Of a stretch of 64,000 nucleotides of DNA, positions 11,101 to 26,100 are shown piece after piece (position 1 is the first letter of the stretch; each line of letters opens with the position of its first letter). The translations under genes and the position numbers were made by a program. The notes beneath the pieces were generated by a model. That model saw nothing but the letters and a program-made list of their open reading frames with translations. It did not search any database and was not told where the DNA came from. Origin of the DNA: Adiantum capillus-veneris (Eukaryota; Streptophyta; Polypodiopsida; Polypodiales; Pteridaceae); NCBI GenBank assembly GCA_014529385.2, contig CM043963.1, positions 69,334,912 to 69,398,911 on the forward strand, written 5' to 3'.

Positions 11101-14100
11101 TTAAAGGGTATTCTTTCTCACCACTTGAAATGTCCATGATATGTTTTACATAGGGGTTTGGTTCCAAGGTCCACCACTTATCCAAGCTAACTTTATTCTT
11201 CTCATAGAGAGAAGCAAAAGGTCCACCACTTGTCCAAGCTAGGCTCCATTGAAACATGGAGAGAAGGATGCTCCACCATTTGTCGAAGCTAACTCTATTG
11301 AAACATGGAAGGTTTACATTCAAGGTCCACCAGTTGTCCAACCTATTAACGCTAGTAGCATGAGGGTTTGGTCTCAAGATTCACCACTTTTTCACTCTGT
11401 GTCCACCACTTGTCCAACCTATAAGACTATATCTTAATGGTTATTCTTTCTGACCACTTGGAGTGACCATGAAAGGTTTTACATGGGGTTTGGTTCCAAG
11501 GTCCACCACTTGTCCAAGCTAACTCTATTGAAACATAGAGAGAAGCAAAGGTCCACCACTTGTCTAAGCTAGGGTCTATTGAAACATGGAGAGAAGGATG
11601 CTCCACCATTTGTCCAAGATAGACTCCATTGAAACATGAAGAGAAGCAAGCTGCACCATGTCTCCAAGATGCTAGCTCCATCGAAATACCTTAAACCCAC
11701 GTTATTTTGTACATGGGGGTTTACATTCAAGGTCCAACAACTTGTCCAACTATTATTGGAGTAGCCTGAATGGTTTGGGTCTCAAATTCACCACTTTTCC
11801 ACTCTAAGTCATTATATTAAGAATATGTGGGTGTTAAGGTCCACCACTTGTCCAACCTATAAGGCTACATCTTAAAGGTTATTCTTTCTTACTACTTGGA
11901 GTGACCATGATAGGTTTTACATGGGGGTTTGGTTCCAAGGTCCACCACTTGTCCAAGCTAACTCTATTGAAACATAGAGAGAAGCAAAGGTCCACCCCTT
12001 GTCTAAGCTAGGGTCCATTGAAACATGGAGAGAAGGATGCTCCACCATTTGTCCAAGGTAGGCTCCATTGAAACATGAGGAGAAGCAAGGTGCACCATGT
12101 CTCCAAGATGCTAGGCTCCATCGAAAAACATTAAACCCACGATATGTTGTAGATGAGGGGTTTACATTCAAGGTCCAACACTTGTCCAAGCTATTATTGG
12201 TAGTAGCGTGAGTGGTTTGGTCTCAAGATTCACCACTTTTCCACTCTATGTCATTATATTAAGAATATGCGCGTGTTAAGGTCCACCACTTGTCCAACCT
12301 ATAAGGCTACATCTTAAAGGTTATTCTTTATTACCACTTGGAGTGACCATGATAGGTTTTACATGGGGGTTTGGTTCCAAGGTCCACCACTTGTCCAAGC
12401 TAACTCTATTGAAACATAGAGAGAAACAAAGGTCCACCACTTGTCCAAGCTAGGGTCCATTGAAACATGGAGAGAAGGATGCTCCACCATTTGTCCAAGA
12501 TAGGCTCCATTGAAACATGACGAGAAGCAAGCTGCACCATGTCTCCAAGATGCTAGGCTCCATCGAAATACATTAAACCCACGATATTTCGTAGATGAGG
12601 GGTTTACATTCAAGGTCCACCACTTGTCCAAGCTATTATTGCTAGTAGCCTGAGTGGTTTGGTCTCAAGATTCACCACTTTTATTAAGAATATGTGGGTG
12701 TTAAGGTCCACCACTTGTCCAACCTATAAGGCTACATCTTAAAGGTTATTCTTTCTTACTACTTGGAGTGACCATGATAGGTTTTACATGGGGGTTTGGT
12801 TCCAAGGTCCACCACTTGTCCAAGCTAACTCTATTGAAACATAGAGAGAAGCAAAGGTCCACCCCTTGTCTAAGCTAGGGTCCATTGAAACATGGAGAGA
12901 AGGATGCTCCACCATTTGTCCAAGGTAGGCTCCATTGAAACATGAGGAGAAGCAAGGTGCACCATGTCTCCAAGATGCTAGGCTCCATCGAAAAACATTA
13001 AACCCACGATATGTCGTAGATGAGGGTTTACATTCAAGGTCCAACACTTGTCCAAGCTATTATTGCTAGTAGCCTGAGTGGTTTGGTCTCAAGATTCACC
13101 ACTTTTCCACTCTATGTCATTATATTAAGAATATGCGCGTGTTAAGGTCCACCACTTGTCCAACCTATAAGGCTACATCTTAAAGGTTATTCTTTATTAC
13201 CACTTGGAGTGACCATGATAGTTTTACATGGGGGTTTGGTTCCAAGGTCCACCACTTGTCCAAGCTAACTCTATTGAAACATAGAGAGAAACAAAGGTCC
13301 ACCACTTGTCCAAGCTAGGGTCCATTGAAACATGGAGAGAAGGATGCTCCACCATTTGTCCAAGATAGGCTCCATTGAAACATGACGAGAAGCAAGCTGC
13401 ACCATGTCTCCAAGATGCTAGGCTCCATCGAAATACATTAAACCCACGATATTCGTAGATGAGGGGTTTACATTCAAGGTCCACCACTTGTCCAAGCTAT
13501 TATTGCTAGTAGCCTGAGTGGTTTGGTCTCAAGATTCACCACTTTTCCACTCTATGTCATTATATTAAGAATATGCCGTGTTAAGGTCCACCACTTGTCC
13601 AACCTATAAGGCTACATCTTAAAGGTTATTCTTTATTACCACTTGGAGTGACCATGATAGGTTTTACATGGGGGTTTGGTTCCAAGGTCCACCACTTGTC
13701 CAAGCTAACTCTATTGAAACATAGAGAGAAGCAAAGGTCCACCACTTGTCCAAGCTAGGGTCCATTGAAACATGGAGAGAAGGATGCTCCACCATTTGTC
13801 CAAGATAGGCTCCATTGAAACATGACGAGAAGCAAGCTGCACCATGTCTCCAAGATGCTAGGCTCCATCGAAATACATTAAACCCACGATATTTCGTAGA
13901 TGAGGGGTTTACATTCAAGGTCCACCACTTGTCCAAGCTATTATTGCTAGTAGCCTGAGTGGTTTGGTCTCAAGATTCACCACTTTTATTAAGAAAATAT
14001 GTGTGTTAAGGTCCACCACTTGTCCAACCTATAAGGCTACATCTTAAAGGTTATTCTTTCTTACTACTTGGAGTGACCATGATAGGTTTTACATGGGGGT

Positions 14101-17100
14101 TTGGTTCCAAGGTCCACCACTTGTCCAAGCTAACTCTATTGAAACATAGAGAGAAGCAAAGGTCCACCCCTTGTCTAAGCTAGGGTCCATTGAAACATGG
14201 AGAGAAGGATGCTCCACCATTTGTCCAAGGTAGGCTCCATTGAAACATGAGGAGAAGCAAGGTGCACCATGTCTCCAAGATGCTAGGCTCCATCGAAAAA
14301 CATTAAACCCACGATATGTCGTAGATGAGGGGTTTACATTCAAGGTCCACCACTTGTCCAAGCTATTATTAGTAGCCTGAGTGGTTTGGTCTCAAGATTC
14401 ACCACTTTTCCACTCTATGTCATTATATTAAGAATATGTGCGTGTTAAGGTCCACCACTTGTCCAACCTATAAGGCTACATCTTAAAGGTTATTCTTTAT
14501 TACCACTTGGAGTGACCATGATAGGTTTTACATGGGGGTTTGGTTCCAAGGTCCACCACTTGTCCAAGCTAACTCTATTGAAACATAGAGAGAAACAAAG
14601 GTCCACCACTTGTCCAAGCTAGGGTCCATTGAAACATGGAGAGAAGGATGCTCCACCATTTGTCCAAGATAGGCTCCATTGAAACATGACGAGAAGCAAG
14701 CTGCACCATGTCTCCAAGATGCTAGGCTCCATCGAAATACATTAAACCCACGATATTTCGTAGATGAGGGGTTTACATTCAAGGTCCACCACTTGTCCAA
14801 GCTATTATTGCTAGTAGCCTGAGTGGTTTGGTCTCAAGATTCACCACTTTTATTAAGAATATGTGGGTGTTAAGGTCCACCACTTGTCCAACCTATAAGG
14901 CTACATCTTAAAGGTTATTCTTTCTTACTACTTGGAGTGACCATGATAGGTTTTACATGGGGTTTGGTTCCAAGGTCCACCACTTGTCCAAGCTAACTCT
15001 ATTGAAACATAGAGAGAAGCAAAGGTCCACCCTTGTCTAAGCTAGGGTCCATTGAAACATGGAGAGAAGGATGCTCCACCATTTGTCCAAGGTAGGCTCC
15101 ATTGAAACATGAGGAGAAGCAAGGTGCACCATGTCTCCAAGATGCTAGGCTCCATCGAAAACATTAAACCCACGATATGTCGTAGATGAGGGTTTACATT
15201 CAAGGTCCACACTTGTCCAAGCTATTATTGCTAGTAGCCTGAGTGGTTTGGTCTCAAGATTCACCATTTTCCACTCTATGTCATTATATTAAGAATATGC
15301 GCGTGTTAAGGTCCACCACTTGTCCAACCTATAAGGCTACATCTTAAAGGTTATTCTTTATTACCACTTGGAGTGACCATGATAGGTTTTACATGGGGGT
15401 TTGGTTCCAAGGTCCACCACTTGTCCAAGCTAACTCTATTGAAACATAGAGAGAAACAAAGGTCCACCACTTGTCCAAGCTAGGGTCCATTGAAACATGG
15501 AGAGAAGGATGCTCCACCATTTGTCCAAGATAGGCTCCATGAAACATGACGAGAAGCAAGCTGCACCATGTCTCCAAGATGCTAGGCTCCATCGAAATAC
15601 ATTAAACCCACGATATTTCGTAGATGAGGGGTTTACATTCAAGGTCCACCACTTGTCCAAGCTATTATTGCTAGTAGCCTGAGTGGTTTGGTCTCAAGAT
15701 TCACCACTTTTATTAAGAATATGTGGGTGTTAAGGTCCACCACTTGTCCAACCTATAAGGCTACATCTTAAAGGTTATTCTTTCTTACTACTTGGAGTGA
15801 CCATGATAGGTTTTACATGGGGTTTGGTTCCAAGGTCCACCACTTGTCCAAGCTAACTCTATTGAAACATAGAGAGAAGCAAAGGTCCACCACTTGTCTA
15901 AGCTAGGGTCCATTGAAACATGGAGAGAAGGATGCTCCACCATTTGTCCAAGGTAGGCTCCATTGAAACATGAGGAGAAGCAAGGTGCACCATGTCTCCA
16001 AGATGCTAGGCTCCATCGAAAAACATTAAACCCACGATATGTCGTAGATGAGGGGTTTACATTCAAGGTCCAACACTGTCCAAGCTATTATTGCTAGTAG
16101 CCTGAGTGGTTTGGTCTCAAGATTCACCACTTTTCCACTCTATGTCATTATTTAAGAATATGCGCTTTAAGGTCCACCACTTGTCCAACCTATAAGGCTA
16201 CATCTTAAAGGTTATTCTTTATTACTACTTGGAGTGACCATGATAGGTTTTACATGGGGGTTTGGTTCCAAGGTCCACCACTTGTCCAAGCTAACTCTAT
16301 TGAAACATGAAACATAGAGAGAAGCAAAGTCCACCCCTTGTCTAAGCTAGGGTCCATTGAAACATGGAGAGAAGGATGCTCCACCATTTGTCCAAGGTAG
16401 GCTCCATTGAAACATGAGGAGAATCAAGGTGCACCATGTCTCCAAGATGCTAGGCTCCATCGAAAAACATTAAACCCACGATATGTCGTAGATGAGGGGT
16501 TTACATTCAAGGTCCACACTTGTCCAAGCTATTATTGTAGTAGCCTGAGTGGTTTGGTCTCAAGATTCACCACTTTTCCACTCTATGTCATTATATTAAG
16601 AATATGCGCGTGTTAAGGTCCACCACTTGTCCAACCTATAAGGCTACATCTTAAAGGTTATTCTTTATTACCACTTGGAGTGACCATGATAGGTTTTACA
16701 TGGGGGTTTGGTTCCAAGGTCCACCACTTGTCCAAGCTAACTCTATTGAAACATAGAGAGAAGCAAAGGTCCACCACCTTGTCTAAGCTAGGGTCCATTG
16801 AAACATGGAGAGAAGGATGCTCCACCATTTGTCCAAGGTAGGCTCCATTGAAACATGACGAGAAGCAAGCTGCACCATGTCTCCAAGATGCTAGGCTCCA
16901 TCGAAAAACATTAAACCCACGATATGTCGTAGATGAGGGGTTTACATTCAAGGTCCACCACTTGTCCAAGCTATTATTGCTAGTAGCCTGAGTGGTTTGG
17001 TCTCAAGATTCACCACTTTTCCACTCTATGTCATTTATTAAGAATATGCGGTGTTAAGGTCCACCACTTGTCCAACCTATAAGGCTACATCTTAAAGGTT

Positions 17101-20100
17101 ATTCTTTATTACCACTTGGAGTGACCATGATAGGTTTTACATGGGGGTTTGGTTCCAAGGTCCACCACTTGTCCAAGCTAACTCTATTGAAACATAGAGA
17201 GAAGCAAAGGTCCACCCCTTGTCTAAGCTAGGGTCCATTGAAACATGGAGAGAAGGATGCTCCACCATTTGTCCAAGTAGGCTCCATTGAAACATGAGGA
17301 GAAGCAAGGTGCACCATGTCTCCAAGATGCTAGGCTCCATCGAAAAACATTAAACCCACGATATGTCGTAGATGAGGGGTTACATTCAAGGTCCACCACT
17401 TGTCCAAGCTATTATTGGTAGTAGCCTGAGTGGTTTGGTCTCAAGATTCACCACTTTTCCACTCTATGTCATTATATTAAGAATATGCGTGTTAAGGTCC
17501 ACCACTTGTCCAACCTATAAGGCTACATCTTAAAGGTTATTCTTTATTACCACTTGGAGTGACCATGATAGGTTTTACATGGGGGTTTGGTTCCAAGGTC
17601 CACCACTTGTCCAAGCTAACTCTATTGAAACATAGAGAGAAACAAAGGTCCACCACTTGTCCAAGCTAGGGTCCATTGAAAATGGAGAGAAGGATGCTCC
17701 ACCATTTGTCCAAGATAGGCTCCATTGAAACATGACGAGAAGCAAGCTGCACCATGTCTCCAAGATGCTAGGCTCCATCGAAATACATTAAACCCACGAT
17801 ATTTCGTAGATGAGGGGTTTACATTCAAGGTCCACCACTTGTCCAAGCTATTATTGCTAGTAGCCTGAGTGGTTTGGTCTCAAGATTCACCACTTTTATT
17901 AAGAATATGTGGGTGTTAAGGTCCACCACTTGTCCAACCTATAAGGCTACATCTTAAAGGTTATTCTTTCTTACTACTTGGAGTGACCATGATAGGTTTT
18001 ACATGGGGGTTTGGTTCCAAGGTCCACCACTTGTCCAAGCTAACTCTATTGAAACATAGAGAGAAGCAAAGGTCCACCCCTTGTCTAAGCTAGGGTCCAT
18101 TGAAACATGGAGAGAAGGATGCTCCACCATTTGTCCAAGGTAGGCTCCATTGAAACATGAGGAGAAGCAAGGCACCATGTCTCCAAGATGCTAGGCTCCA
18201 TCGAAAAACATTAAACCCACGATATGTCGTAGATGAGGGGTTTACATTCAAGGTCCACACTTGTCCAAGCTATTATTGGTAGTAGCCTGAGTGGTTGGTC
18301 TCAAGATTCACCACTTTTCCACTCTATGTCATTATATTAAGAATATGCGCGTGTTAAGGTCCACCACTTGTCCAACCTATAAGGCTACATCTTAAAGGTT
18401 ATTCTTTATTACCACTTGGAGTGACCATGATAGGTTTTACATGGGGGTTTGGTTCCAAGGTCCACCACTTGTCCAAGCTAACTCTATTGAAACATAGAGA
18501 GAAACAAAGGTCCACCACTTGTCCAAGCTAGGGTCCATTGAAACATGGAGAGAAGGATGCTCCACCATTTGTCCAAGATAGGCTCCATTGAAACATGACG
18601 AGAAGCAAGCTGCACCATGTCTCCAAGATGCTAGGCTCCATCGAAATACATTAAACCCACGATATTTTAGATGAGGGTTTACATTCAAGGTCCACCACTT
18701 GTCCAAGCTATTATTGCTAGTAGCCTGAGTGGTTTGGTCTCAAGATTCACCACTTTTATTAAGAATATGTGGGTGTTAAGGTCCACCACTTGTCCAACCT
18801 ATAAGGCTACATCTTAAAGGTTATTCTTTCTTACTACTTGGAGTGACCATGATAGGTTTTACATGGGGGTTTGGTTCCAAGGTCCACCACTTGTCCAAGC
18901 TAACTCTATTGAAACATAGAGAGAAGCAAAGGTCCACCCTTGTCTAAGCTAGGGTCCATTGAAACATGGAGAGAAGGATGCTCCACCATTTGTCCAAGGT
19001 AGGCTCCATTGAAACATGAGAGAAGCAAGGTGCACCATGTCTCCAAGATGCTAGGCTCCATCGAAAACATTAAACCCACGATATGTCGTAGATGAGGGGT
19101 TTACATTCAAGGTCCACCTTGTCCAAGCTATTATTGCTAGTAGCCTGAGTGGTTTGGTCTCAAGATTCACCACTTTTCCACTCTATGTCATTATATTAAG
19201 AATATGCGCGTGTTAAGGTCCACCACTTGTCCAACCTATAAGGCTACATCTTAAAGGTTATTCTTTATTACCACTTGGAGTGACCATGATAGGTTTTACA
19301 TGGGGTTTGGTTCCAAGGTCCACCACTTGTCCAAGCTAACTCTATTGAAACATAGAGAGAAACAAAGGTCCACCACTTGTCCAAGCTAGGGTCCATTGAA
19401 ACATGGAGAGAAGGATGCTCCACCATTTGTCCAAGATAGGCTCCATTGAAACATGACGAGAAGCAAGCTGCACCATGTCTCCAAGATGCTAGGCTCCATC
19501 GAAATACATTAAACCCACGATATTTCGTAGATGAGGGTTTACATTCAAGGTCCACCACTTGTCCAAGCTATTATTGCTAGTAGCCTGAGTGGTTTGGTCT
19601 CAAGATTCACCACTTTTATTAAGAATATGTGGGTGTTAAGGTCCACCACTTGTCCAACCTATAAGGCTACATCTTAAAGGTTATTCTTTCTTACTACTTG
19701 GAGTGACCATGATAGGTTTTACATGGGGGTTTGGTTCCAAGGTCCACCACTTGTCCAAGCTAACTCTATTGAAACATAGAGAAAGCAAAGGTCCACCCTT
19801 GTCTAAGCTAGGGTCCATTGAAACATGGAGAGAAGGATGCTCCACCATTTGTCCAAGGTAGGCTCCATTGAAACATGAGGAGAAGCAAGGTGCACCATGT
19901 CTCCAAGATGCTAGGCTCCATCGAAAAACATTAAACCCACGATATGTCGTAGATGAGGGGTTTACATTCAAGGTCCACCACTTGTCCAAGCTATTATTGC
20001 TAGTAGCCTGAGTGGTTTGGTCTCAAGATTCACCACTTTTCCACTCTATGTCATTATATTAAGAATATGCGCGTGTTAAGGTCCACCACTTGTCCAACCT

Positions 20101-23100
20101 ATAAGGCTACATCTTAAAGGTTATTCTTTATTACCACTTGGAGTGACCATGATAGGTTTTACATGGGGGTTTGGTTCCAAGGTCCACCACTTGTCCAAGC
20201 TAACTCTATTGAAACATAGAGAGAAGCAAAGGTCCACCACTTGTCCAAGCTAGGGTCCATTGAAACATGGAGAGAAGGATGCTCCACCATTTGTCCAAGA
20301 TAGGCTCCATTGAAACATGAGAGAAGCAAGGTGCACCATGTCTCCAAGATGCTAGGCTCCATCGAAAAACATTAACCCACGATATTTCGTAGATGAGGGG
20401 TTACATTCAAGGTCCACCACTTGTCCAAGCTATTATTGCTAGTAGCCTGAGTGGTTTGGTCTCAAGATTCACCACTTTACTTATGTATTATATTAAGAAT
20501 ATGGTGTTAAGGTCCACCACTTGTCCAACCTATAAGGCTACATCTTAAAGGTTATTCTTTCTTACCACTTGGAGTGACCATGATAGGTTTTACATGGGGG
20601 TTTGGTTCCAAGGTCCACCACTTGTCCAAGCTAACTCTATTGAAACATAGAGAGAAGCAAAGGTCCACCCCTTGTCCAAGCTAGGGTCCATTGAAACATG
20701 GAGAGAAGGATGCTCCACCATTTGTCCAAGTAGGCTCCATTGAAACATGACGAGAAGCAAGGTGCACCATGTCTCCAAGATGCTAGGCTCCATCGAAAAA
20801 CATTAAACCCACCATATGTCGTAGATGAGGGGTTTACATTCAAGGTCCACCACTTGTCCAAGCTATTATTGCTAGTAGCCTGAGTGGTTTGGTCTCAAGA
20901 TTCACCACTTTTCCACTCTATGTCATTATATTAAGAATATGCGCGTGTTAAGGTCCACCACTTGTCCAACCTATAAGGCTACATCTTAAAGGTTATTCTT
21001 TATTACCACTTGGAGTGACCATGATAGGTTTTACATGGGGGTTTGGTTCCAAGGTCCACCACTTGTCCAAGCTAACTCTATTGAAACATAGAGAGAAGCA
21101 AAGGTCCACCCCTTGTCTAAGCTAGGGTCCATTGAAACATGGAGAGAAGGATGCTCCACCATTTGTCCAAGGTAGGCTCCATTGAAACATGAGGAGAAGC
21201 AAGGTGCACCATGTCTCCAAGATGCTAGGCTCCATCGAAAAACATTAAACCCACGATATTCGTAGATGAGGGGTTTACATTCAAGGTCCAACACTTGTCC
21301 AAGCTATTATTGCTAGTAGCCTGAGTGGTTTGGTCTCAAGATTCACCACTTTTCCACTCTATGTCATTATATTAAGAATATGCGCGTGTTAAGGTCCACC
21401 ACTTGTCCAACCTATAAGGCTACATCTTAAAGTTATTCTTTATTACACTTGGAGTGACCATGATAGGTTTTACATGGGGTTTGGTTCCAAGGTCCACCAC
21501 TTGTCCAAGCTAACTCTATTGAAACATAGAGAGAAGCAAAGGTCCACCACTTGTCCAAGCTAGGGTCCATTGAAACATGGAGAGAAGGATGCTCCACCAT
21601 TTGTCCAAGATAGGCTCCATTGAAACATGACGAGAAGCAAGCTGCACCATGTCTCCAAGATGCTAGGCTCCATCGAAATACATTAAACCCACGATATTTC
21701 GTAGATGAGGGTTTACATTCAAGGTCCACCACTTGTCCAAGCTATTATTGCTAGTAGCCTGAGTGGTTTGGTCTCAAGATTCACCACTTTTATTAAGAAT
21801 ATGTGGGTGTTAAGGTCCACCACTTGTCCAACCTATAAGGCTACATCTTAAAGGTTATTCTTTCTTACTACTTGGAGTGACCATGATAGGTTTTACATGG
21901 GGGTTTGGTTCCAAGGTCCACCACTTGTCCAAGCTAACTCTATTGAAACATAGAGAGAAGCAAAGGTCCACCACTTGTCCAAGCTAGGGTCCATTGAAAC
22001 ATGGAGAGAAGGATGCTCCACCATTTGTCCAAGATAGGCTCCATTGAAACATGAGGAGAAGCAAGGTGCACCATGTCTCCAAGATGCTAGGCTCCATCGA
22101 AAACATTAACCCACGATATGTCGTAGATGAGGGGTTACATTCAAGGTCCACCACTTGTCCAAGCTATTATTGCTAGTAGCCTGAGTGGTTTGGTCTCAAG
22201 ATTCACCACTTTTCCACTCTATGTCATTATATTAAGAATATGCGCGTGTTAAGGTCCACCACTTGTCCAACCTATAAGGCTACATCTTAAAGGTTATTCT
22301 TTATTACCACTTGGAGTGACCATGATAGGTTTTACATGGGGGTTTGGTTCCAAGGTCCACCACTTGTCCAAGCTAACTCTATTGAAACATAGAGAGAAGC
22401 AAAGGTCCACCACTTGTCCAAGCTAGGGTCCATTGAAACATGGAGAGAAGGATGCTCCACCATTTGTCCAAGATAGGCTCCATTGAAACATGAGAGAAGC
22501 AAGGTGCACCATGTCTCCAAGATGCTAGGCTCCATCGAAATACATTAAACCACGATATGTCGTAGATGAGGGGTTTACATTCAAGGTCCACCACTTGTCC
22601 AAGCTATTATTGCTAGTAGCCTGAGTGGTTTGGTCTCAAGATTCACCACTTTTCCACTCTATGTCATTATATTAAGAATATGCGCGTGTTAAGGTCCACA
22701 CACTTGTCCAACCTATAAGGCTACATCTTAAAGGTTATTCTTTATTACCACTTGGAGTGACCATGATAGGTTTTACATGGGGTTTGGTTCCAAGGTCCAC
22801 CACTTGTCCAAGCTAACTCTATTGAAACATAGAGAGAAGCAAAGGTCCACCACTTGTCCAAGCTAGGGTCCATTGAAACATGGAGAGAAGGATGCTCCAC
22901 CATTTGTCCAAGATAGGCTCCATTGAAACATGACGAGAAGCAAGCTGCACCATGTCTCCAAGATGCTAGGCTCCATCGAAATACATTAAACCCACGATAT
23001 TTCGTAGATGAGGGGTTTACATTCAAGGTCCACCACTTGTCCAAGCTATTATTGCTAGTAGCCTGAGTGGTTTGGTCTCAAGATTCACCACTTTTATTAA

Positions 23101-26100
23101 GAATATGTGGGTGTTAAGGTCCACCACTTGTCCAACCTATAAGGCTACATCTTAAAGGTTATTCTTTCTTACCACTTGGAGTGACCATGATAGGTTTTAC
23201 ATGGGGGTTTGGTTCCAAGGTCCACCACTTGTCCAAGCTAACTCTATTGAAACATAGAGAGAAGCAAAGGTCCACCCCTTGTCTAAGCTAGGGTCCATTG
23301 AAACATGGAGAGAAGGATGCTCCACCATTTGTCCAAGTAGGCTCCATTGAAACATGAGGAGAAGCAAGCTGCACCATGTCTCCAAGATGCTAGGCTCCAT
23401 CGAAAAACATTAAACCCACGATATGTCGTAGATGAGGGGGTTTACATTCAAGGTCCACCACTTGTCCAAGCTATTATTGCTAGTAGCCTGAGTGGTTTGG
23501 TCTCAAGATTCACCACTTTTCCACTCTATGTCATTATATTAAGAATATGCGCGTGTTAAGGTCCACCACTTGTCCAACCTATAAGGCTACATCTTAAAGG
23601 TTATTCTTTATTACCACTTGGAGTGACCATGATAGGTTTACATGGGGGTTGGTTCCAAGGTCCACCACTTGTCCAAGCTAACTCTATTGAAACATAGAGA
23701 AAACAAAGGTCCACCACTTGTCCAAGCTAGGGTCCATTGAAACATGGAGAGAAGGATGCTCCACCATTTGTCCAAGATAGGCTCCATTGAAACATGACGA
23801 GAAGCAAGCTGCACCATGTCTCCAAGATGCTAGGCTCCATCGAAATACATTAAACCCACGATATTTCGTAGATGAGGGGTTTACATTCAAGGTCCACCAC
23901 TTGTCCAAGCTATTATTGCTAGTAGCCTGAGTGGTTTGGTCTCAAGATTCACCACTTTTATTAAGAATATGTGGGTGTTAAGGTCCACCACTTGTCCAAC
24001 CTATAAGGCTACATCTTAAAGGTTATTCTTTCTTACTACTTGGAGTGACCATGATAGGTTTTACATGGGGGTTTGGTTCCAAGGTCCACCACTTGTCCAA
24101 GCTAACTCTATTGAAACATAGAGAGAAGCAAAGGTCCACACCTTGTCTAAGCTAGGGTCCATTGAAACATGGAGAGAAGGATGCTCCACCATTTGTCCAA
24201 GGTAGGCTCCATTAAAACATGAGGAGAATCAAGGTGCACCATGTCTCCAAAGATGCTAGGCTCCATCAGAAAACATTAAATCCACGATATGTCGTAGATG
24301 AGGGGTTTACATTCAAGGTCCACACTTGTCCAAGCTATTATTGCTAGTAGCCTGAGTGTTTTGGTCTCAAGATTCACCACTTTTCCACTCTATGTCATTA
24401 TATTAAGAATATGCCCGTGTTAAGGTCCCCCACTTGTCCAACCTATAAGGCTACATCTTAAAGGTTATTCTTTATTACCACTTGGAGTGACCATGATAAG
24501 TTTTACATGGAGGTTTGGTTCCAAGGTCCACCACTTGTCCAAGCTAACTCTATTGAAACATAGAGACAAACAAAGGTCCACCACTTGTCCAAACTAGGGT
24601 CCATTGAAACATGGAGAGAAGGATGCTCCACCATTTGTCCAAGATAGGCTCCATTGAAACATGACGAGAAGCAAGCTGCACCATGTCTCCAAGATGCTAG
24701 GCTCCATCGAAATACATTAAACCCACGATATTTCGTAGATGAGGTGTGTACATTCAAGGTCCACCACTTGTCCAAGCTATTATTGCTAGTAGCCTGAGTG
24801 GTTTGGTCTCAAGATTCACCACTTTTATTAAGAATATGTGGGTGTTAAGGTCCACCACTTGTCCAACCTATAAGGCTACATCTTAAAGGTTATTCTTTCT
24901 TACTACTTGGAGTGACCATGATAGGTTTTACATGGGGGTTTGGTTCCAAGGTCCACCACTTGTCCAAGCTAACTCTATTGAAACATAGAGAGAAGCAAAG
25001 GTCCACCCTTGTCTAAGCTAGGTCCATTGAAACATGGAGAGAAGGATGCTCCACCATTTGTCCAAGGTAGGCTCCATTGAAACATGAGGAGAAGCAAGGT
25101 GCACCATGTCTCCAAGATGCTAGGCTCCATCGAAAAACATTAAACCCACGATATGTCGTAGATGAGGGGTTTACATTCAAGGTCCACACTTGTCCAAGCT
25201 ATTATTGGTAGTAGCCTGAGTGGTTTGGTCTCAAGATTCACCACTTTTCCACTCTATGTCATTATATTAAGAATATGCGCGTGTTAAGGTCCACCACTTG
25301 TCCAACCTATAAGGCTACATCTTAAAGGTTATTCTTTATTACCACTTGGAGTGACCATGATAGGTTTTACATGGGGGTTTGGTTCCAAGGTCCACCACTT
25401 GTCCAAGCTAACTCTATTGAAACATAGAGAGAAACAAAGGTCCACCACTTGTCCTAAGCTAGGGTCCATTGAAACATGGAGAGAAGGATGCTCCACCATT
25501 TGTCCAAGATAGGCTCCATTGAAACATGAGGAGAATCAAGTGCACCATGTCTCCAAGATGCTAGGCTCCATCGAAAAACATTAAACCCACGATATTCGTA
25601 GATGAGGGGTTTACATTCAAGGTCCACCACTTGTCCAAGCTATTATTGCTAGTAGCCTGAGTGGTTTGGTCTCAAGATTCACCACTTTTCCACTCATGTC
25701 ATTATATTAAGAATATGCGTGTTAAGGTCCACCACTTGTCCAACCTATAAGGCTACATCTTAAAGGTTATTCTTTATTTACACTTGGAGTGACCATGATA
25801 GGTTTTACATGGGGGTTTGGTTCCAAGGTCCACCACTTGTCCAAGCTAACTCTATTGAAACATAGAGAGAAACAAAGGTCCACCACCTTGTCCAAGCTAG
25901 GGTCCATTGAAACATGGAGAGAAGGATGCTCCACCATTTGTCCAAGATAGGCTCCATTGAAACATGACGAGAAGCAAGCTGCACCATGTCTCCAAGATGC
26001 TAGGCTCCATCGAAATACATTAAACCCACGATATTTCGTAGATGAGGGGTTTACATTCAAGGTCCACCACTTGTCCAAGCTATTATTGGCTAGTAGCCTG

